Of a DNA stretch of 64,000 bases, positions 8,799-18,838 are shown in pieces. A model generated the notes under the pieces. The model did not search any database and had not been told where the DNA came from. It saw only the letters and a program-made list of their open reading frames with translations. Within the stretch, counting starts at the first letter, position 1. Every line of letters begins with the position of its first letter. Source of the stretch: Staphylococcus sp. NRL 16/872. Lineage in GTDB: Bacteria > Bacillota > Bacilli > Staphylococcales > Staphylococcaceae. The stretch spans positions 2,108,001-2,172,000 of the forward strand of contig NZ_CP119327.1 in the NCBI RefSeq assembly GCF_022815905.2, read 5' to 3'. A program made the translations under genes and the position numbers.

Positions 8799-9248
8799 TT
8801 ACCTCAAGTCTTTTCGCATCTTAAGATGACTAACTTCGTACCCTCTCGCTTTATTAATATGAATCATTTCATCATTCTTAGCGTCTACCGTGCCCTCTAT
8901 CGATGAGGCACCTTGAGTAATAGCCCATCGTTCTAACGTGCGTTTTAATTGGGTTGCATAGCCTTTTCCTCGAAAATGAGGACTCGTATATAACATTTCT
9001 GTTATTACTGTATCAAAGCTGCGCTCATAATGTCCCCAAATAAAAGCGATTAATTGTAATCCATTGCTATCATGTTCTACATATATGACGTCATCACTAT
9101 ATTGAAGCCGTCGAACTATCATCTCTTGTCGTAAAGCAATAGACATACGTGTCGCATTATAATCTACTTCACGTTGTTCTAAATAATACTCATGATGTCG
9201 CGCAATCGTTTCAATCCACTTTTTATCTTCAATCTTTAACTTTTGCAT
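8799..9248 (-). CDS. GNAT acetyltransferase
   Basis: The 149-residue product has the GNAT acetyl-CoA motif HFRGKGYATQLKRTLERWA (R/Q-x-x-G-x-G/A) followed by VDAKNDEMIHINKARGYEV, the typical C-terminal motif. The ATG is preceded by GAGGC. The substrate is unknown. It lies upstream of the lipoprotein gene on the same strand with a gap of about 70 bases and could share its transcript. Confidence 0.82.
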   Translation of the reverse strand: MQKLKIEDKKWIETIARHHEYYLEQREVDYNATRMSIALRQEMIVRRLQYSDDVIYVEHDSNGLQLIAFIWGHYERSFDTVITEMLYTSPHFRGKGYATQLKRTLERWAITQGASSIEGTVDAKNDEMIHINKARGYEVSHLKMRKDLR

Positions 9249-9372
9249 AAACTTCAGCCTCTATTTTTAGATTATAATCTATACTTAACTATGATATGAT
9301 TATCCATATTTAACATATATTAATCTATATTTTTAAAATTTAAAAAAGTTTAGACGTTAAGGAGATTGCAAA

Positions 9373-10062
9373 ATGAAATCCACTGCCAAGTTAGCACGTG
9401 AAAATAATGTTAAATCATTACGCCTAAATAATACAGATAGAGAAATTTTTGAAAACTATATGACGTATGTTCGTGCTGATTTACGTGTTAATCCGCACGA
9501 TAGTGAGCTCATGCTTAATCGTATTTTGAAACAGCTACTAGTCGCTGAACAAGAAGGTACATTGGCTTTAGAATATTTCAATCATAATCCAGAAGCCCAT
9601 GCGAAGAAAGAAATTAAATCATTACCTAATGAAACATTTCAAAATATCTTTAAATACATTTTTCGAAATTTTATGTTCTTAATTGGTATATTTTGTTTCT
9701 TTAAAGGGTTTATTGGTTTCTTTATCGGTGGGAACAATAATGATGTGTATTTATATACATTTCCTATCACTGTAATTGCTGGACTATTTATTATATTTTT
9801 ATTCATTCTCGTAATATTTAAAACAGTCCAGTTACAGAGCTTTAATAATTCTCATTGGATATGGCTGTTTAATTATTGTCTCATTATTTTATTAATTATT
9901 GCTTTATTTTACGTTATCTTTATCCCACAATCGTTTTTAAATTTCGGACCTTATATTCGTATTAGCAATTGGGCTTTTATAATTATGTCAATCATTATTA
10001 CACCCATTGCTTTTTATATTGAACATCATTTTGTCAACCAAGATTCAAATACGGTATTATAA
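9373..10062 (+). CDS. DUF1129-type membrane protein
   Basis: This 229-residue protein has a soluble N-terminal part (residues 1-90) with the phrase ENYMTYVRADLRVNPHDSE, then about four or five hydrophobic helices from residue 95 onward. This layout matches the DUF1129 family found in Firmicutes, whose role is unknown. The ATG follows AAGGAGA. It is a single plus-strand gene with its own terminator, divergent from the 8799 acetyltransferase. Confidence 0.72.
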   Translation: MKSTAKLARENNVKSLRLNNTDREIFENYMTYVRADLRVNPHDSELMLNRILKQLLVAEQEGTLALEYFNHNPEAHAKKEIKSLPNETFQNIFKYIFRNFMFLIGIFCFFKGFIGFFIGGNNNDVYLYTFPITVIAGLFIIFLFILVIFKTVQLQSFNNSHWIWLFNYCLIILLIIALFYVIFIPQSFLNFGPYIRISNWAFIIMSIIITPIAFYIEHHFVNQDSNTVL

Positions 10063-10082
10063 ATTGAGCATTGATATAACAG

Positions 10083-10120
10083 AAGCCCATAAGTGCTAAT
10101 GCACATTTATGGGCTTTTAT
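10083..10120. terminator. Terminator between the DUF1129 and DUF456 genes
   Basis: Stem AGCCCATAAGTGC / GCACATTTATGGGCT followed by TTTTATTATG; it lies between convergent genes. Confidence 0.82.
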
Positions 10121-10151
10121 TATGAATATCTTTTATATTACCAATTTCAAC

Positions 10152-10640
10152 TTATCCTACAAGCCAAACATCAATAAAGAACCAAATCACCATAATAACC
10201 ATGATGATGGCTTGTGCTACTGTACTTGCTAAGAAAGCCATCACTGATCCTAAACTTGCTTTCAGTGCTTTTCCAAAATTAAAGTCTTGTAGCAATTCAA
10301 CGATTAACACCGCTACAAATGGCACTATAATTATTCCAAACGGTGGGAAAACAAAGCATCCTACGATAACGCCAATTAACGCTACATATTCACCCAGCTT
10401 AGAACCACCAAAATGCTTTACAAAATATTTGTTCATTAAAAAATCTGATAACAAAATAAAGATTGTAAATATAATCATCGCTACATAGAATATCCACGAT
10501 AATCCTCTATCATGAAATCCAAATTGATATATTAAAAAGCCAATCCATAATACAAGTACAGAAGGTATAATAGGTTTAATTAATCCAATAAAAGCGATGA
10601 TAAACGCTAATATAATTAAAATCCATAGTATTGATGCCAT
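10152..10640 (-). CDS. DUF456 membrane protein
   Basis: This 162-residue protein is mostly hydrophobic, with four or five helices. The glycine-rich stretch KLGEYVALIGVIVGCFVF-PPFGIIIVPFVAV is typical of the DUF456 family. It probably sits in the cytoplasmic membrane; the function is unknown. The gene starts where the upstream MFS gene stops (position 10640 is shared), so they are co-transcribed. Confidence 0.8.
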   Translation of the reverse strand: MASILWILIILAFIIAFIGLIKPIIPSVLVLWIGFLIYQFGFHDRGLSWIFYVAMIIFTIFILLSDFLMNKYFVKHFGGSKLGEYVALIGVIVGCFVFPPFGIIIVPFVAVLIVELLQDFNFGKALKASLGSVMAFLASTVAQAIIMVIMVIWFFIDVWLVG

Positions 10641-11860
10641 TATTTAACTCTCACATCCGCTTCTGTATATTTTTGATCTTTAGTAAATAATATTAAAATC
10701 ATGCCTAAGAAAATAGACGTCGATGAAACGAAAAAGACATTTTCCAAGCCAACCCAATGACTCATGGCGCCACCTAGTAGATTTCCTAATAATTGGCCTA
10801 TTACCATTGCATTCGCAAATAGCGTCGACGCATAACCTGGGAAATCAGGTAAAATATCTTGGAAGTAGCTAATACCAAGACCTAAAAGAATAGCTAAAAA
10901 TAACGCTAAGAAAATTTGTCCAACCATCATCATATAAATATTTTCAAATACACCGATACTAAAGTAAAAGGCACCACCACTAAGCGCACCGATAATCAAT
11001 AATGTACGTGTTGCAAGTTTCGCTGATAAAATACCTAAAATAACCATGAACGGTACTTCTAAGCCAGCACATAAACTCGCTAATGTTCCTACATATCCTT
11101 CTTGTTCTTTTAAATAATTCGTCACAAATAAAGGCATGTTCATTGTATACATCCATTGGCCAATATGTAATAAAATAAAAGCGATAAATGGAATAAAAAG
11201 CGTTTTATCTTTCAACATATTTGGTGCCGTTTTTTCAATATTTGTCGTACCACCCACTTGTTCTTGAGGCTTTAGGTTCAAATCTTTATAGAAGAAAACT
11301 TGAAGTACTAATGTAAATAAAAGAATAAGGACGGTTCCACCAAACAGACCAGCGTAACCCAAATATTGAATTAAATATGCGCCAATTAATGGACCGAATA
11401 AAAATCCAAATGAGAACATAGAACGCAACACGGTGTTTGCAAATTTTGCGTTATTTTTAGACGAGGAAACATTAATAGATTCTCTTGCAGATGCATAAAG
11501 TTGAGGCATAGCAGGTGCAAATAATCCTTGGAAAATGGCATATACAATAATAAATAGCCATTCATTATGGATATAAAAATAAATCGAAAAACTGATGGCT
11601 CCCATCAATAACGCACTTATAATCAATATTTTCCGGTTTACTTGATGTGTATCGGAAAAGCGCGCTACGATAGAATTCACCGTAAATTGGCTGACTGCTG
11701 CTAAAGCAAGTAATAATCCGAATTGGTTAGTAGACATTCCCAATTCTTTTGTGGCAAATAGAACAAAATAAGGAACCGTAATAGCAATTCCCATTCCTAA
11801 TAACATCATATTTACAACAAATAATTTATAGTTTTTAATATGCAATAATGCTGTAAACAT
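10640..11860 (-). CDS. MFS exporter (drug or sugar efflux type)
   Basis: The 406-residue protein has about 12 membrane helices. The loop between helices 2 and 3 carries the MFS signature region (ARFSDTHQVNRKI, a divergent form of G-x-x-x-D-R-x-G-R-K/R). The family exports drugs or sugars; no substrate can be assigned. The LysR gene upstream on the same strand (46-base gap) is a plausible regulator. The ATG is preceded by GAGGTGTAG. It forms an operon with the DUF456 gene. Confidence 0.8.
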   Translation of the reverse strand: MFTALLHIKNYKLFVVNMMLLGMGIAITVPYFVLFATKELGMSTNQFGLLLALAAVSQFTVNSIVARFSDTHQVNRKILIISALLMGAISFSIYFYIHNEWLFIIVYAIFQGLFAPAMPQLYASARESINVSSSKNNAKFANTVLRSMFSFGFLFGPLIGAYLIQYLGYAGLFGGTVLILLFTLVLQVFFYKDLNLKPQEQVGGTTNIEKTAPNMLKDKTLFIPFIAFILLHIGQWMYTMNMPLFVTNYLKEQEGYVGTLASLCAGLEVPFMVILGILSAKLATRTLLIIGALSGGAFYFSIGVFENIYMMMVGQIFLALFLAILLGLGISYFQDILPDFPGYASTLFANAMVIGQLLGNLLGGAMSHWVGLENVFFVSSTSIFLGMILILFTKDQKYTEADVRVK

Positions 11861-11906
11861 AAACTACACCTCAGTTCTTTGAATCAATTGCAATATTTCG
11901 AAACTA

Positions 11907-12761
11907 TTATCGAATAAAGTTCAACATGAGCGTAACAAATGATTCAACTTGTGGAAGCTGTAACATACTACTATCATAGCTCATATAAGTTGAACGAATA
12001 AGTGGTTGTGAATCAACGTTAACCTTTTCAAATTCAAATAAATTCTTATCGATATTTTTCATCATGATTTCAGGTAAAATCGTTACACCGACACCACTTA
12101 CTAACATTTCTTTGCATGTCGCAACTTGATCAACTGTAATAGTAGCATGATAATCTTGACCAAGGTTTTCATTATACCACTCTTTAATCTGACTAATATA
12201 AATTGGATCAGCTTGAAATTCTATAAATGGTAGTTTAGATACATCATCACGACGTTCTTTCGGATAAATAAAGTAATGGTCATCATCAAAGAGATGGCTA
12301 TTTGTCAAATTCATTACTTTATTCCCACGTGTAATCATGACGTGATAATCTCTATGATTCGCTTTAATCTGCTCAGTTGAGCCGACTTGGACTTGTATTT
12401 CTACATTTGGAAATTGTGAATTGTATAAGCTAAGCACTTCCGGCAACAAAGTTTGTCCTATTAATGATGAACAACCAATCGAAATTGTCCCGTTAACTTC
12501 GCCAATATGAGCTTGCATTTTATCAAAAAACAATCTCTCGCGTTTTAGCATGTCCCGGGCATGTTCGATAATCATTGCCCCCTCTGTCGTCGTAATAAGT
12601 TGTTTTTTCGTACGAATAAATATATCTACACCAAATGAATGCTCAATGGCTTTTAAACGCTGTGTCACAGCTGGTTGCGAAATATATAGAATTTCTGCAG
12701 CTTTGCGCAACGTTCTCGTCTCATCCAATGTAATTAATAAACGGTAATCTTCTATTTTCAT
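11907..12761 (-). CDS. LysR-family transcriptional regulator
   Basis: This 284-residue protein has the LysR N-terminal winged helix (residues 1-60: YRLLITLDETRTLRKAAEILYISQPAVTQRLKAIE) and a periplasmic-binding-type effector domain after about residue 90 (ISIGCSSLIGQTLLPEVL). It binds DNA and responds to a small ligand, unknown here. The MFS exporter gene follows directly on the same strand, so it may control that exporter rather than a divergent target; the upstream neighbour (12903) is also read leftward. Confidence 0.88.
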   Translation of the reverse strand: MKIEDYRLLITLDETRTLRKAAEILYISQPAVTQRLKAIEHSFGVDIFIRTKKQLITTTEGAMIIEHARDMLKRERLFFDKMQAHIGEVNGTISIGCSSLIGQTLLPEVLSLYNSQFPNVEIQVQVGSTEQIKANHRDYHVMITRGNKVMNLTNSHLFDDDHYFIYPKERRDDVSKLPFIEFQADPIYISQIKEWYNENLGQDYHATITVDQVATCKEMLVSGVGVTILPEIMMKNIDKNLFEFEKVNVDSQPLIRSTYMSYDSSMLQLPQVESFVTLMLNFIR

Positions 12762-12902
12762 AGCTTCCCCCTACTTCTGTTTATCCACGAATATGGCTAT
12801 GACTGTTAAGATAATTAATAGCGAAGTCTTTTATATTATTTAAACCACAGATATGAATTACTCTTAAACCTTCACATTAACTCCACATACTCGCCATGTA
12901 TT

Positions 12903-13523
12903 CTATTTTGAATATGGTTTATGTGATTTATGTTGTTTAATATGATGTTTATACGTCTTGTGATGGTTGGGTTTGTTTGGTTTATTCAATTTACTCACCA
13001 TCTTATTGTAACAATACATAATACGCTGATGAACTTCTGAAAAGTTCTCACTGATTTCAATCATTAATTGATGCGCAATCATATAGGCTTCATGATATTG
13101 TTTTTTAGTAATTTGTCCGTTTTCTAAAGCCAACATTAAATCATCTTCATCTACGAGTTCATATTCGCCTGTAGAGGGTAAAACTAAAACATCTAGAAAT
13201 AAATCTAATGTTCTGGCATTCCCTTTTTGTGTAATGTTTTTAATATTAATATCAAAATAATATTCTAACGGTTGACCTTTATCATCAAACATTGCAGTAA
13301 TGCTATAACGTTTCTTCTCCGGCAAGATTTGTAACCATTGATAATTGTCTTTAGCAACAACTATGTTCTGGCCTACTACCGTCACCTCTAAAGGTTCACG
13401 AACCTTTCGCATCGTGACCAAGCCAATAATACCCTTAAATCTATTATTATTTACCTTAACCTCTATATAATCACGTTCTATAAGGCGACGCCAGTGACGT
13501 TTATCTATGTATTTTATTTTCAT
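12903..13523 (-). CDS. DUF402 domain protein with His/Lys-rich tail
   Basis: The 206-residue protein has the DUF402 pattern: YFDINIKNI, LDLFLDVLVLPSTGEYELVDEDDL and a following helix. Related proteins of this fold hydrolyse nucleotides or fluorophosphates using acidic metal ligands, but the activity is untested here. The C-terminal 30 residues are unusual: HHKTYKHHIKQHKSHK contains seven histidines and many lysines, suggesting metal or nucleic acid binding (inference). It is monocistronic, read leftward. Confidence 0.8.
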   Translation of the reverse strand: MKIKYIDKRHWRRLIERDYIEVKVNNNRFKGIIGLVTMRKVREPLEVTVVGQNIVVAKDNYQWLQILPEKKRYSITAMFDDKGQPLEYYFDINIKNITQKGNARTLDLFLDVLVLPSTGEYELVDEDDLMLALENGQITKKQYHEAYMIAHQLMIEISENFSEVHQRIMYCYNKMVSKLNKPNKPNHHKTYKHHIKQHKSHKPYSK

Positions 13524-13758
13524 AAAGCCACCAACTCCTTGTCATTATTATATTAAACTGACCTAGTGATGTCATCTTAAGTCGTATGTATTTGTAATTC
13601 GCACATATAATCATTAAATTTTTCATATTTATTTTACTACATCTATTTATATTTTAGGAGAAATTGATAAAAATACTCCCGTTTGCTAAATTTTTCTTGG
13701 GTTGTCGGACAATTATAAATAGAGTGTAAGGAAATATAGATAAGCTTTTGAACATAAG

Positions 13759-13822
13759 AAAGCTACACGGAGACGCCTGCCACTCATTTTATGAAATGAG
13801 TGGTGGGTGCTCGGTGTAGCTT
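13759..13822 (-). terminator. Large structured terminator after the cupin gene
   Basis: The outer stem AAGCTACAC / GTGTAGCTT, an imperfect middle stem and the inner stem CCACTCATTT / AAATGAGTGG stack into one long hairpin of about 63 bases. It overlaps the stop codon of the cupin gene. On the minus strand it is followed by TTCTTATG, a weak T-tract. Confidence 0.75.
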
Positions 13823-14303
13823 ATTTGTGTGGTAAAGCGTAGCGCTGGATAATTTCTTTGTGTTCGGGGTACATATGATGTAACTCGTCTTGAGTGAATA
13901 ACTCGAAGTGGTTAAATTCAAATGCTGGCTGACACATACACCCTACCAAGCTATAACCTTCTGTGTCAGTTAGACTTGAGGCGAAGATGGTACCTTTTGG
14001 CACGAGATGTTGCAGCACATTTCCCTTTTCCAAAAACGGACCTAATTGTGCTGTTTGATAATCGCCGTCTGGTGTAATCATATGAATAGTTAAAGGGGCG
14101 CCTGCGTGATAATACCATACTTCATCAGCATCGATGCGATGGAAGTGTGAGATATCGCCTGTGTTCAGTAGGAAATAAATACTGCTATATGGCGCTCTTT
14201 CCGAATCACTCATACGTTCTCGCATGGTTTCTTTGTAATAGCCACCTTCTGGATGTGGTGTAAGATTAAGATGGTTTATCCAATATTCTGCATTGGTATC
14301 CAT
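13821..14303 (-). CDS. DUF985 cupin protein
   Basis: This 160-residue cupin-fold protein starts near the family hallmark LNLTPHPEGGYYKET. It has a double-stranded beta-helix pattern with DADEVWYYHAGAPLTIH and GCMCQPAFEFNHFEL. The function is unknown; relatives include sugar epimerase-like cupins. Its start overlaps the last base of the yebC-like gene, so the pair form an operon. Confidence 0.85.
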   Translation of the reverse strand: MDTNAEYWINHLNLTPHPEGGYYKETMRERMSDSERAPYSSIYFLLNTGDISHFHRIDADEVWYYHAGAPLTIHMITPDGDYQTAQLGPFLEKGNVLQHLVPKGTIFASSLTDTEGYSLVGCMCQPAFEFNHFELFTQDELHHMYPEHKEIIQRYALPHK

Positions 14304-15019
14304 TATTTTAAGTCCACGTTATGGAACACGTTTTGAACGTCTTCTAAATCTTCAAGTGCGTCGATTAATTTTTCAAATGTTGCTTGATCATCTTCAGATA
14401 ATTCAATATCTGTTTGTGGTAACATTTCAAATTCTGCAATCTTGAAATCTTCAACGCCTGTTTGACGTAAAGCGTCTTGTACTTGTGCAAATTGGTCTGG
14501 TTCAGCGTAGACAATCGTTAAGTCGCCTTCTTCTATAACGTCTCTTACGTCTACGTCTTGTTCCATTAACGCTTCAAGAACATCGTCTGCTGATTTGCCT
14601 TCAATACCAAATGTAGCAGTATGGTCGAACATGTAAGCTACTGATCCTGATACACCCATGTTTCCACCGTTTTTACCGAATGCTGCTCTTACATCTGAAG
14701 CAGTACGGTTTACGTTATTTGTTAAAGCGTCAACGATTAACATTGAGCCACTTGGTCCGAAACCTTCATAACGTAAGTGATCGTAGTTCTCATCGCCAGC
14801 ACCTTTTGCTTTATCGATTGCTCTATCGATAATGTGATTTGGTACAGAATAAGTTTTAGCTCTTTCAAGTACTAATCTTAGTGCTTGGTTAGATTCTGGA
14901 TCAGGTTCACCTGATTTTGCAGCTACATAAATTTCTTTACCGAATTTAGCATATATTCTACTTGTATTTTTATCTTTTTGGGCTTTTTTCTCTTTAATAT
15001 TGTTCCATTTACGTCCCAT
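14303..15019 (-). CDS. YebC/PmpR (TACO1) family protein
   Basis: The 238-residue protein begins [20 protein letters not shown], the signature of the YeeN/YebC subgroup, and contains [23 protein letters not shown] text ([24 protein letters not shown]) and [10 protein letters not shown]. Family members have been described as DNA-binding regulators and more recently as translation factors that relieve ribosome stalling at proline stretches; which applies here is not known. The length is normal. It is the first gene of a two-gene unit with the cupin gene. Confidence 0.92.
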   Translation of the reverse strand: MGRKWNNIKEKKAQKDKNTSRIYAKFGKEIYVAAKSGEPDPESNQALRLVLERAKTYSVPNHIIDRAIDKAKGAGDENYDHLRYEGFGPSGSMLIVDALTNNVNRTASDVRAAFGKNGGNMGVSGSVAYMFDHTATFGIEGKSADDVLEALMEQDVDVRDVIEEGDLTIVYAEPDQFAQVQDALRQTGVEDFKIAEFEMLPQTDIELSEDDQATFEKLIDALEDLEDVQNVFHNVDLK

Positions 15020-15133
15020 AATGTCATCTCACTTTCATACTCAATAATCTTTATTATATAGTATTACTCTAACGTTGTCTAAAGTAGGCGTATCATGTCG
15101 CGATTAACTTTTTCGTTACTTTTTTGACAATAA

Positions 15134-15169
15134 AAAATACTGACAAAGCGTCATGGCCGTCAGTATTTC
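15134..15169 (-). terminator. sarX terminator
   Basis: Stem AAATACTGAC / GTCAGTATTT with a T-run on the minus strand (TTTTTTATTG) just after the sarX stop. Confidence 0.85.
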
Positions 15170-15181
15170 TCATATCTTTAA

Positions 15182-15559
15182 TTAAATATCTAAAAATTCT
15201 TCAACATCTTCAAATAAAGCATTAAATTTTTCAATATTCTTTTTATCCATGTAGATAAAAATCTTACGTTCATCTTCTGTAGAACGTACTTTACTTAATC
15301 TTTCTTTTTCTATAAGTCTGCGAATTGAAACTAATAATTTAGTTCTACTTAAATCTAACTCATCAATTGCAATTTTTAAGAATGATTGCATTAAGATTTG
15401 ATCTTTCTTTGTGTATTCATGAGCTAATTTTAATAAAGCTAAATCATTTAATGTCAACTTATATTGTTTATCTATATATTCTGACAATGCTTTATATTGT
15501 TTATAGAATTCTAGCAATTTATTCAATTTGTCATTATTCAATGCTTTCTGCACCTCCAA
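15182..15559 (-). CDS. sarX: SarA-family regulator SarX
   Basis: The 125-residue protein matches SarX closely in the core [45 protein letters not shown] and DERKIFIYM (winged helix with the SarA-family basic DER wing). In staphylococci SarX is a single-domain DNA-binding regulator; in S. epidermidis it activates biofilm formation through ica and agr. It lies downstream of rbf on the same strand (about 120-base gap), as in S. aureus, where Rbf acts on biofilm through Sar proteins. The N-terminus is about six residues longer than in S. aureus SarX as I recall it. Confidence 0.93.
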   Translation of the reverse strand: MEVQKALNNDKLNKLLEFYKQYKALSEYIDKQYKLTLNDLALLKLAHEYTKKDQILMQSFLKIAIDELDLSRTKLLVSIRRLIEKERLSKVRSTEDERKIFIYMDKKNIEKFNALFEDVEEFLDI

Positions 15560-15680
15560 ATATAAGCGGACAACTCAATTAATATTATCCTTTAAATTTG
15601 AAGGCCTGTCCTTTTCATTTGTTTTGAAATTTTTGTTAAATTTACCAACAAACTCAAATATTATTGTGCGATATATTTTA

Positions 15681-17840
15681 TTATTTTATCTTTTTGTTTT
15701 TAAAAATTTTAATAATGTATAAAGAATTGTAATTTAACTTTATTTTCAATGATTCTTTTTTAAAATTATGTTCACTAATTTTATATGCAGGATGCATCAA
15801 TTGATCCATTCTTTTTAAAAACGGATTTGACCAATCATATTTTTCTCTAATATCACGTGCTATCACATTATTAATATTTCCATGGTAATCATCTATTTTT
15901 TGAATTTTAACTAGATATTTTCGTTTTAATTGCTCTTCATTAAAATCTATATAAATATCTGTTCGACCATAGTTCACATCGAGTGATTCACTTTCTGAAA
16001 CACGCCAATCATATACAAAAACAGTGTAATAATCTTTTTCCTCAGTGATAATATAATTATCTTTAATATATTTAGGACGTTTACTCATCATGATAATTTG
16101 ATTAATCATTGTTCCAAGAATAGATTTGAATCCATCCTTATCAAATAAGTGAAGTGCATTAAATAAATGAGGATGTTGTTTAAAGTTAAAACCGATGCCG
16201 TTAAAATAACAAGCGGTTTTAAGGATGGTCTCTACTAAAAGAGGTGCACTATTATTAAGATCATTATTAGTATTATTGATAAAATTATGATTTTCAAAAT
16301 TTAAAAATATAATTTTTTGTTCTTCTAAATCAATTTGTTTTAAAATTTCTCTTATATTCTGAAAGCGCAAAATATTTTTAACTAGTAATCGATTATTTTG
16401 TTCAAGTAAATAAGGCATTTTTAATTGTGCATTATCAATGTATAAAAACTCAAAATTGATTCTTTTAATTTGCGACTCTAATGTTTTAAAAAGTATAGGT
16501 TCATTAAGTAATTTGCTAATTTCTAGGCCAAATGTAAATCGATTTGTCTTGTGTTGAATTTTTAAAATAATACGATAAATCGCCTTTAAATCAATCTCTT
16601 CTAAATCAAATACTAATCCTAACTGTTGGTTATTATTTATATCTACATTATGTGTTATAAAATGCTTCATTACATCTTCATAGTTAGATTCTAAGAAATC
16701 AATTAAGTCTAAATCTTCTAACTTAAAAGTGACGTTTAAATTATTTTTAATAATATATTCAAAAAGTTGTTGACGCTCACTAACTGTAAGTTTTTCTTTA
16801 ACATCTCGCATATTTACTCTCAGATAAAACATTAACGAAGAATCATTATGATAAAGTGGTTTTGCAAAATCTTCTAAAAATAGTAGTTTTATTTCTTCAA
16901 TATTATTTACTTGAACCACCAAATAATAAGGATTTACTTTCACATCAATTTTAGAATCAACATATATTTTATGTTCAATTTTTTGATTGTAATACTGTTG
17001 TTTTAATCTAATAATATTTTCAATATTATGTAGACTATCATCAATTTGATTTTCATAATCCAACATAATTGATTTTTCATATTTACTGCATGAACGATAT
17101 TCATTGGGTGTAAGACCCAAATAACTTTTAAATGTTTTAGAGTAGCTAGAAGCATTACTAAAACCAACTTTTTCACTAATTAAACTAATGGTGTCATTAG
17201 TGGTTAATAATAATTCAAAAGAGTTAGCTATTTTAAGAGTGTCGACATATGTTTTGAAGCCTATATTTAACATTTGATTAAACTGCGAAGATAGATTAGA
17301 TTTCGACGTAAACAATTGAGAAGAAATGCCTTTTAAAGTTAGCTTTTCAGTTATATTTTCATTGATATACTCTAATACTTCACTCAATTCACCATAATAA
17401 GAGAAGTTATATTGATTATTCGCTATATTCTTTTCAATACTCCCTTGCTTACCCATCACATTTACGATATCTACCATAGACTGAGTATCTTCTGATGTTG
17501 GAGCATTTTTTATATAATTATCTGCAATTTGTAACATGGCACGTTTTATAGCGTTCATCGATTTCACTAAATTCGTTGAATATTTATAATCGAAAAACTT
17601 ATATCCCTGTTCTCTAAACCAATCACTTGAAATATAAATCATGATTGTTTTAGCATTTTCTCTAATTGAAAAAACATCTGAATTGTTAATGATATAAATT
17701 TCATTTTCTATGGTAATCAACTTTGTAAAATGTTTTATTGTTAACTTACCTTCTATTGGAAAAAGAAGAATAATTCCATCTTGGCAACGCGTCATCTTAT
17801 ATTCACGTTTTGTTAATAAATGGAAATAGGCGCTGGACAT
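15681..17840 (-). CDS. rbf: AraC-family biofilm regulator Rbf
   Basis: This 719-residue protein has an N-terminal sensor-like region (1-150) and an AraC double helix-turn-helix at about residues 155-255 (LTLKGISSQLFTSKSNLSSQF and ISLISEKVGFSNASSYSKTFKSYLGLTPNEYRS). The long C-terminal half resembles a degenerate TIM-barrel or glycosidase-like domain. The size and the sarX neighbour match S. aureus Rbf, which promotes biofilm via ica-dependent polysaccharide. It should be a cytoplasmic DNA-binding protein; the ligand of the C-terminal part is unknown. Confidence 0.88.
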   Translation of the reverse strand: MSSAYFHLLTKREYKMTRCQDGIILLFPIEGKLTIKHFTKLITIENEIYIINNSDVFSIRENAKTIMIYISSDWFREQGYKFFDYKYSTNLVKSMNAIKRAMLQIADNYIKNAPTSEDTQSMVDIVNVMGKQGSIEKNIANNQYNFSYYGELSEVLEYINENITEKLTLKGISSQLFTSKSNLSSQFNQMLNIGFKTYVDTLKIANSFELLLTTNDTISLISEKVGFSNASSYSKTFKSYLGLTPNEYRSCSKYEKSIMLDYENQIDDSLHNIENIIRLKQQYYNQKIEHKIYVDSKIDVKVNPYYLVVQVNNIEEIKLLFLEDFAKPLYHNDSSLMFYLRVNMRDVKEKLTVSERQQLFEYIIKNNLNVTFKLEDLDLIDFLESNYEDVMKHFITHNVDINNNQQLGLVFDLEEIDLKAIYRIILKIQHKTNRFTFGLEISKLLNEPILFKTLESQIKRINFEFLYIDNAQLKMPYLLEQNNRLLVKNILRFQNIREILKQIDLEEQKIIFLNFENHNFINNTNNDLNNSAPLLVETILKTACYFNGIGFNFKQHPHLFNALHLFDKDGFKSILGTMINQIIMMSKRPKYIKDNYIITEEKDYYTVFVYDWRVSESESLDVNYGRTDIYIDFNEEQLKRKYLVKIQKIDDYHGNINNVIARDIREKYDWSNPFLKRMDQLMHPAYKISEHNFKKESLKIKLNYNSLYIIKIFKNKKIK

Positions 17841-18160
17841 ATCTTCACCTCTTTCTTTTCATGATAGCTTTACTCTTTTGATTGATTTATTTTTACGAAT
17901 TATCTTGATTTATTGTTTGAATGTAAATCTACCACAACATTAAAACTAAATCAAAAATGCATGTAATTATAAATTAAGTTTAATTTTTTATTAAATTGAT
18001 ATTCAAAAAGCCAAAAAAAGATGTCACGTTAATTGCCTTCAATTCTTACAAATAAATAAAGTAACTTGTCGTATTCATTGATTACTCTACAAAATTGAAA
18101 TGATTGAAAACAATCCGTCAACATCTCTAACATATAATAAAATATTATATCTTCTAAATT
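17841..18160. other. Intergenic region upstream of rbf
   Basis: About 320 AT-rich bases between the BI-1-like gene and rbf, both read leftward. It must hold the rbf promoter. I see no convincing dyad, riboswitch or small gene. Confidence 0.5.
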
Positions 18161-18838
18161 TTAGTTTTTAAAGCGATTTGCTAAGCTTAACACATCTTTA
18201 ATAATATTTAATAAGTTGATAAAGAGGTTGAAGCCCATCTCTCGAGGCGTAAAGTTTCCTCTTTTCAATCTATTAAAGTCGTATAAGTTATATAACAAGA
18301 ATAGAATTAAACCAATAATTGTGATAGCAGTGTGATAAATTGGATTATGTATGAACATCCCAATTAAACCACCAATAATGAGTGCAATAAGAGCTACAAA
18401 TAAGTACTTCCCTAAACTTGAAGCATCATTAATTACAAAGTAACCTAAAATACCAAACACGATAAAGGCTCCTATCGCTAGTAAAACATTCTTATAAAAT
18501 ACTTCTGTTCCTAAATTTTGCATATATGCTGTAAAAGTAGCATAAGATAATAAACCGACGATAATTGCATAAATATGTGAAATGATTAAGCCATATTTAC
18601 GTGCACGTTGTATAAATAAAGTTGCTAACACAATAACAAATAAAGCAATAGATAATGGTCTTCTCCACTCCATTGGTAAATATTGACCAAAATAGCAACC
18701 TATTCCAAAGATAACCCAATAATATGCGAAAAAGATCCAAACTTTAGAATAAGCATGCGAACGTTGATTATCATGAGTTTGATGTTTTTGTTTATGTTTC
18801 GAAGAAGCTTGTTGAGACGCATTTGAAGATTGTGCCAT
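18161..18838 (-). CDS. BI-1/YbhL-like membrane protein
   Basis: The 225-residue protein has a charged, Ser/Gln/His-rich N-terminal tail (1-30) followed by seven hydrophobic helices. The C-terminal text LFLLYNLYDFNRLKRG and FINLLNIIKDVLSL resembles the Bax-inhibitor-1 family end (YDTQ / LYLDFINLFL), a family of pH-sensitive calcium leak channels. The match is by pattern only. It is monocistronic and divergent from the CHAP gene. Confidence 0.65.
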   Translation of the reverse strand: MAQSSNASQQASSKHKQKHQTHDNQRSHAYSKVWIFFAYYWVIFGIGCYFGQYLPMEWRRPLSIALFVIVLATLFIQRARKYGLIISHIYAIIVGLLSYATFTAYMQNLGTEVFYKNVLLAIGAFIVFGILGYFVINDASSLGKYLFVALIALIIGGLIGMFIHNPIYHTAITIIGLILFLLYNLYDFNRLKRGNFTPREMGFNLFINLLNIIKDVLSLANRFKN

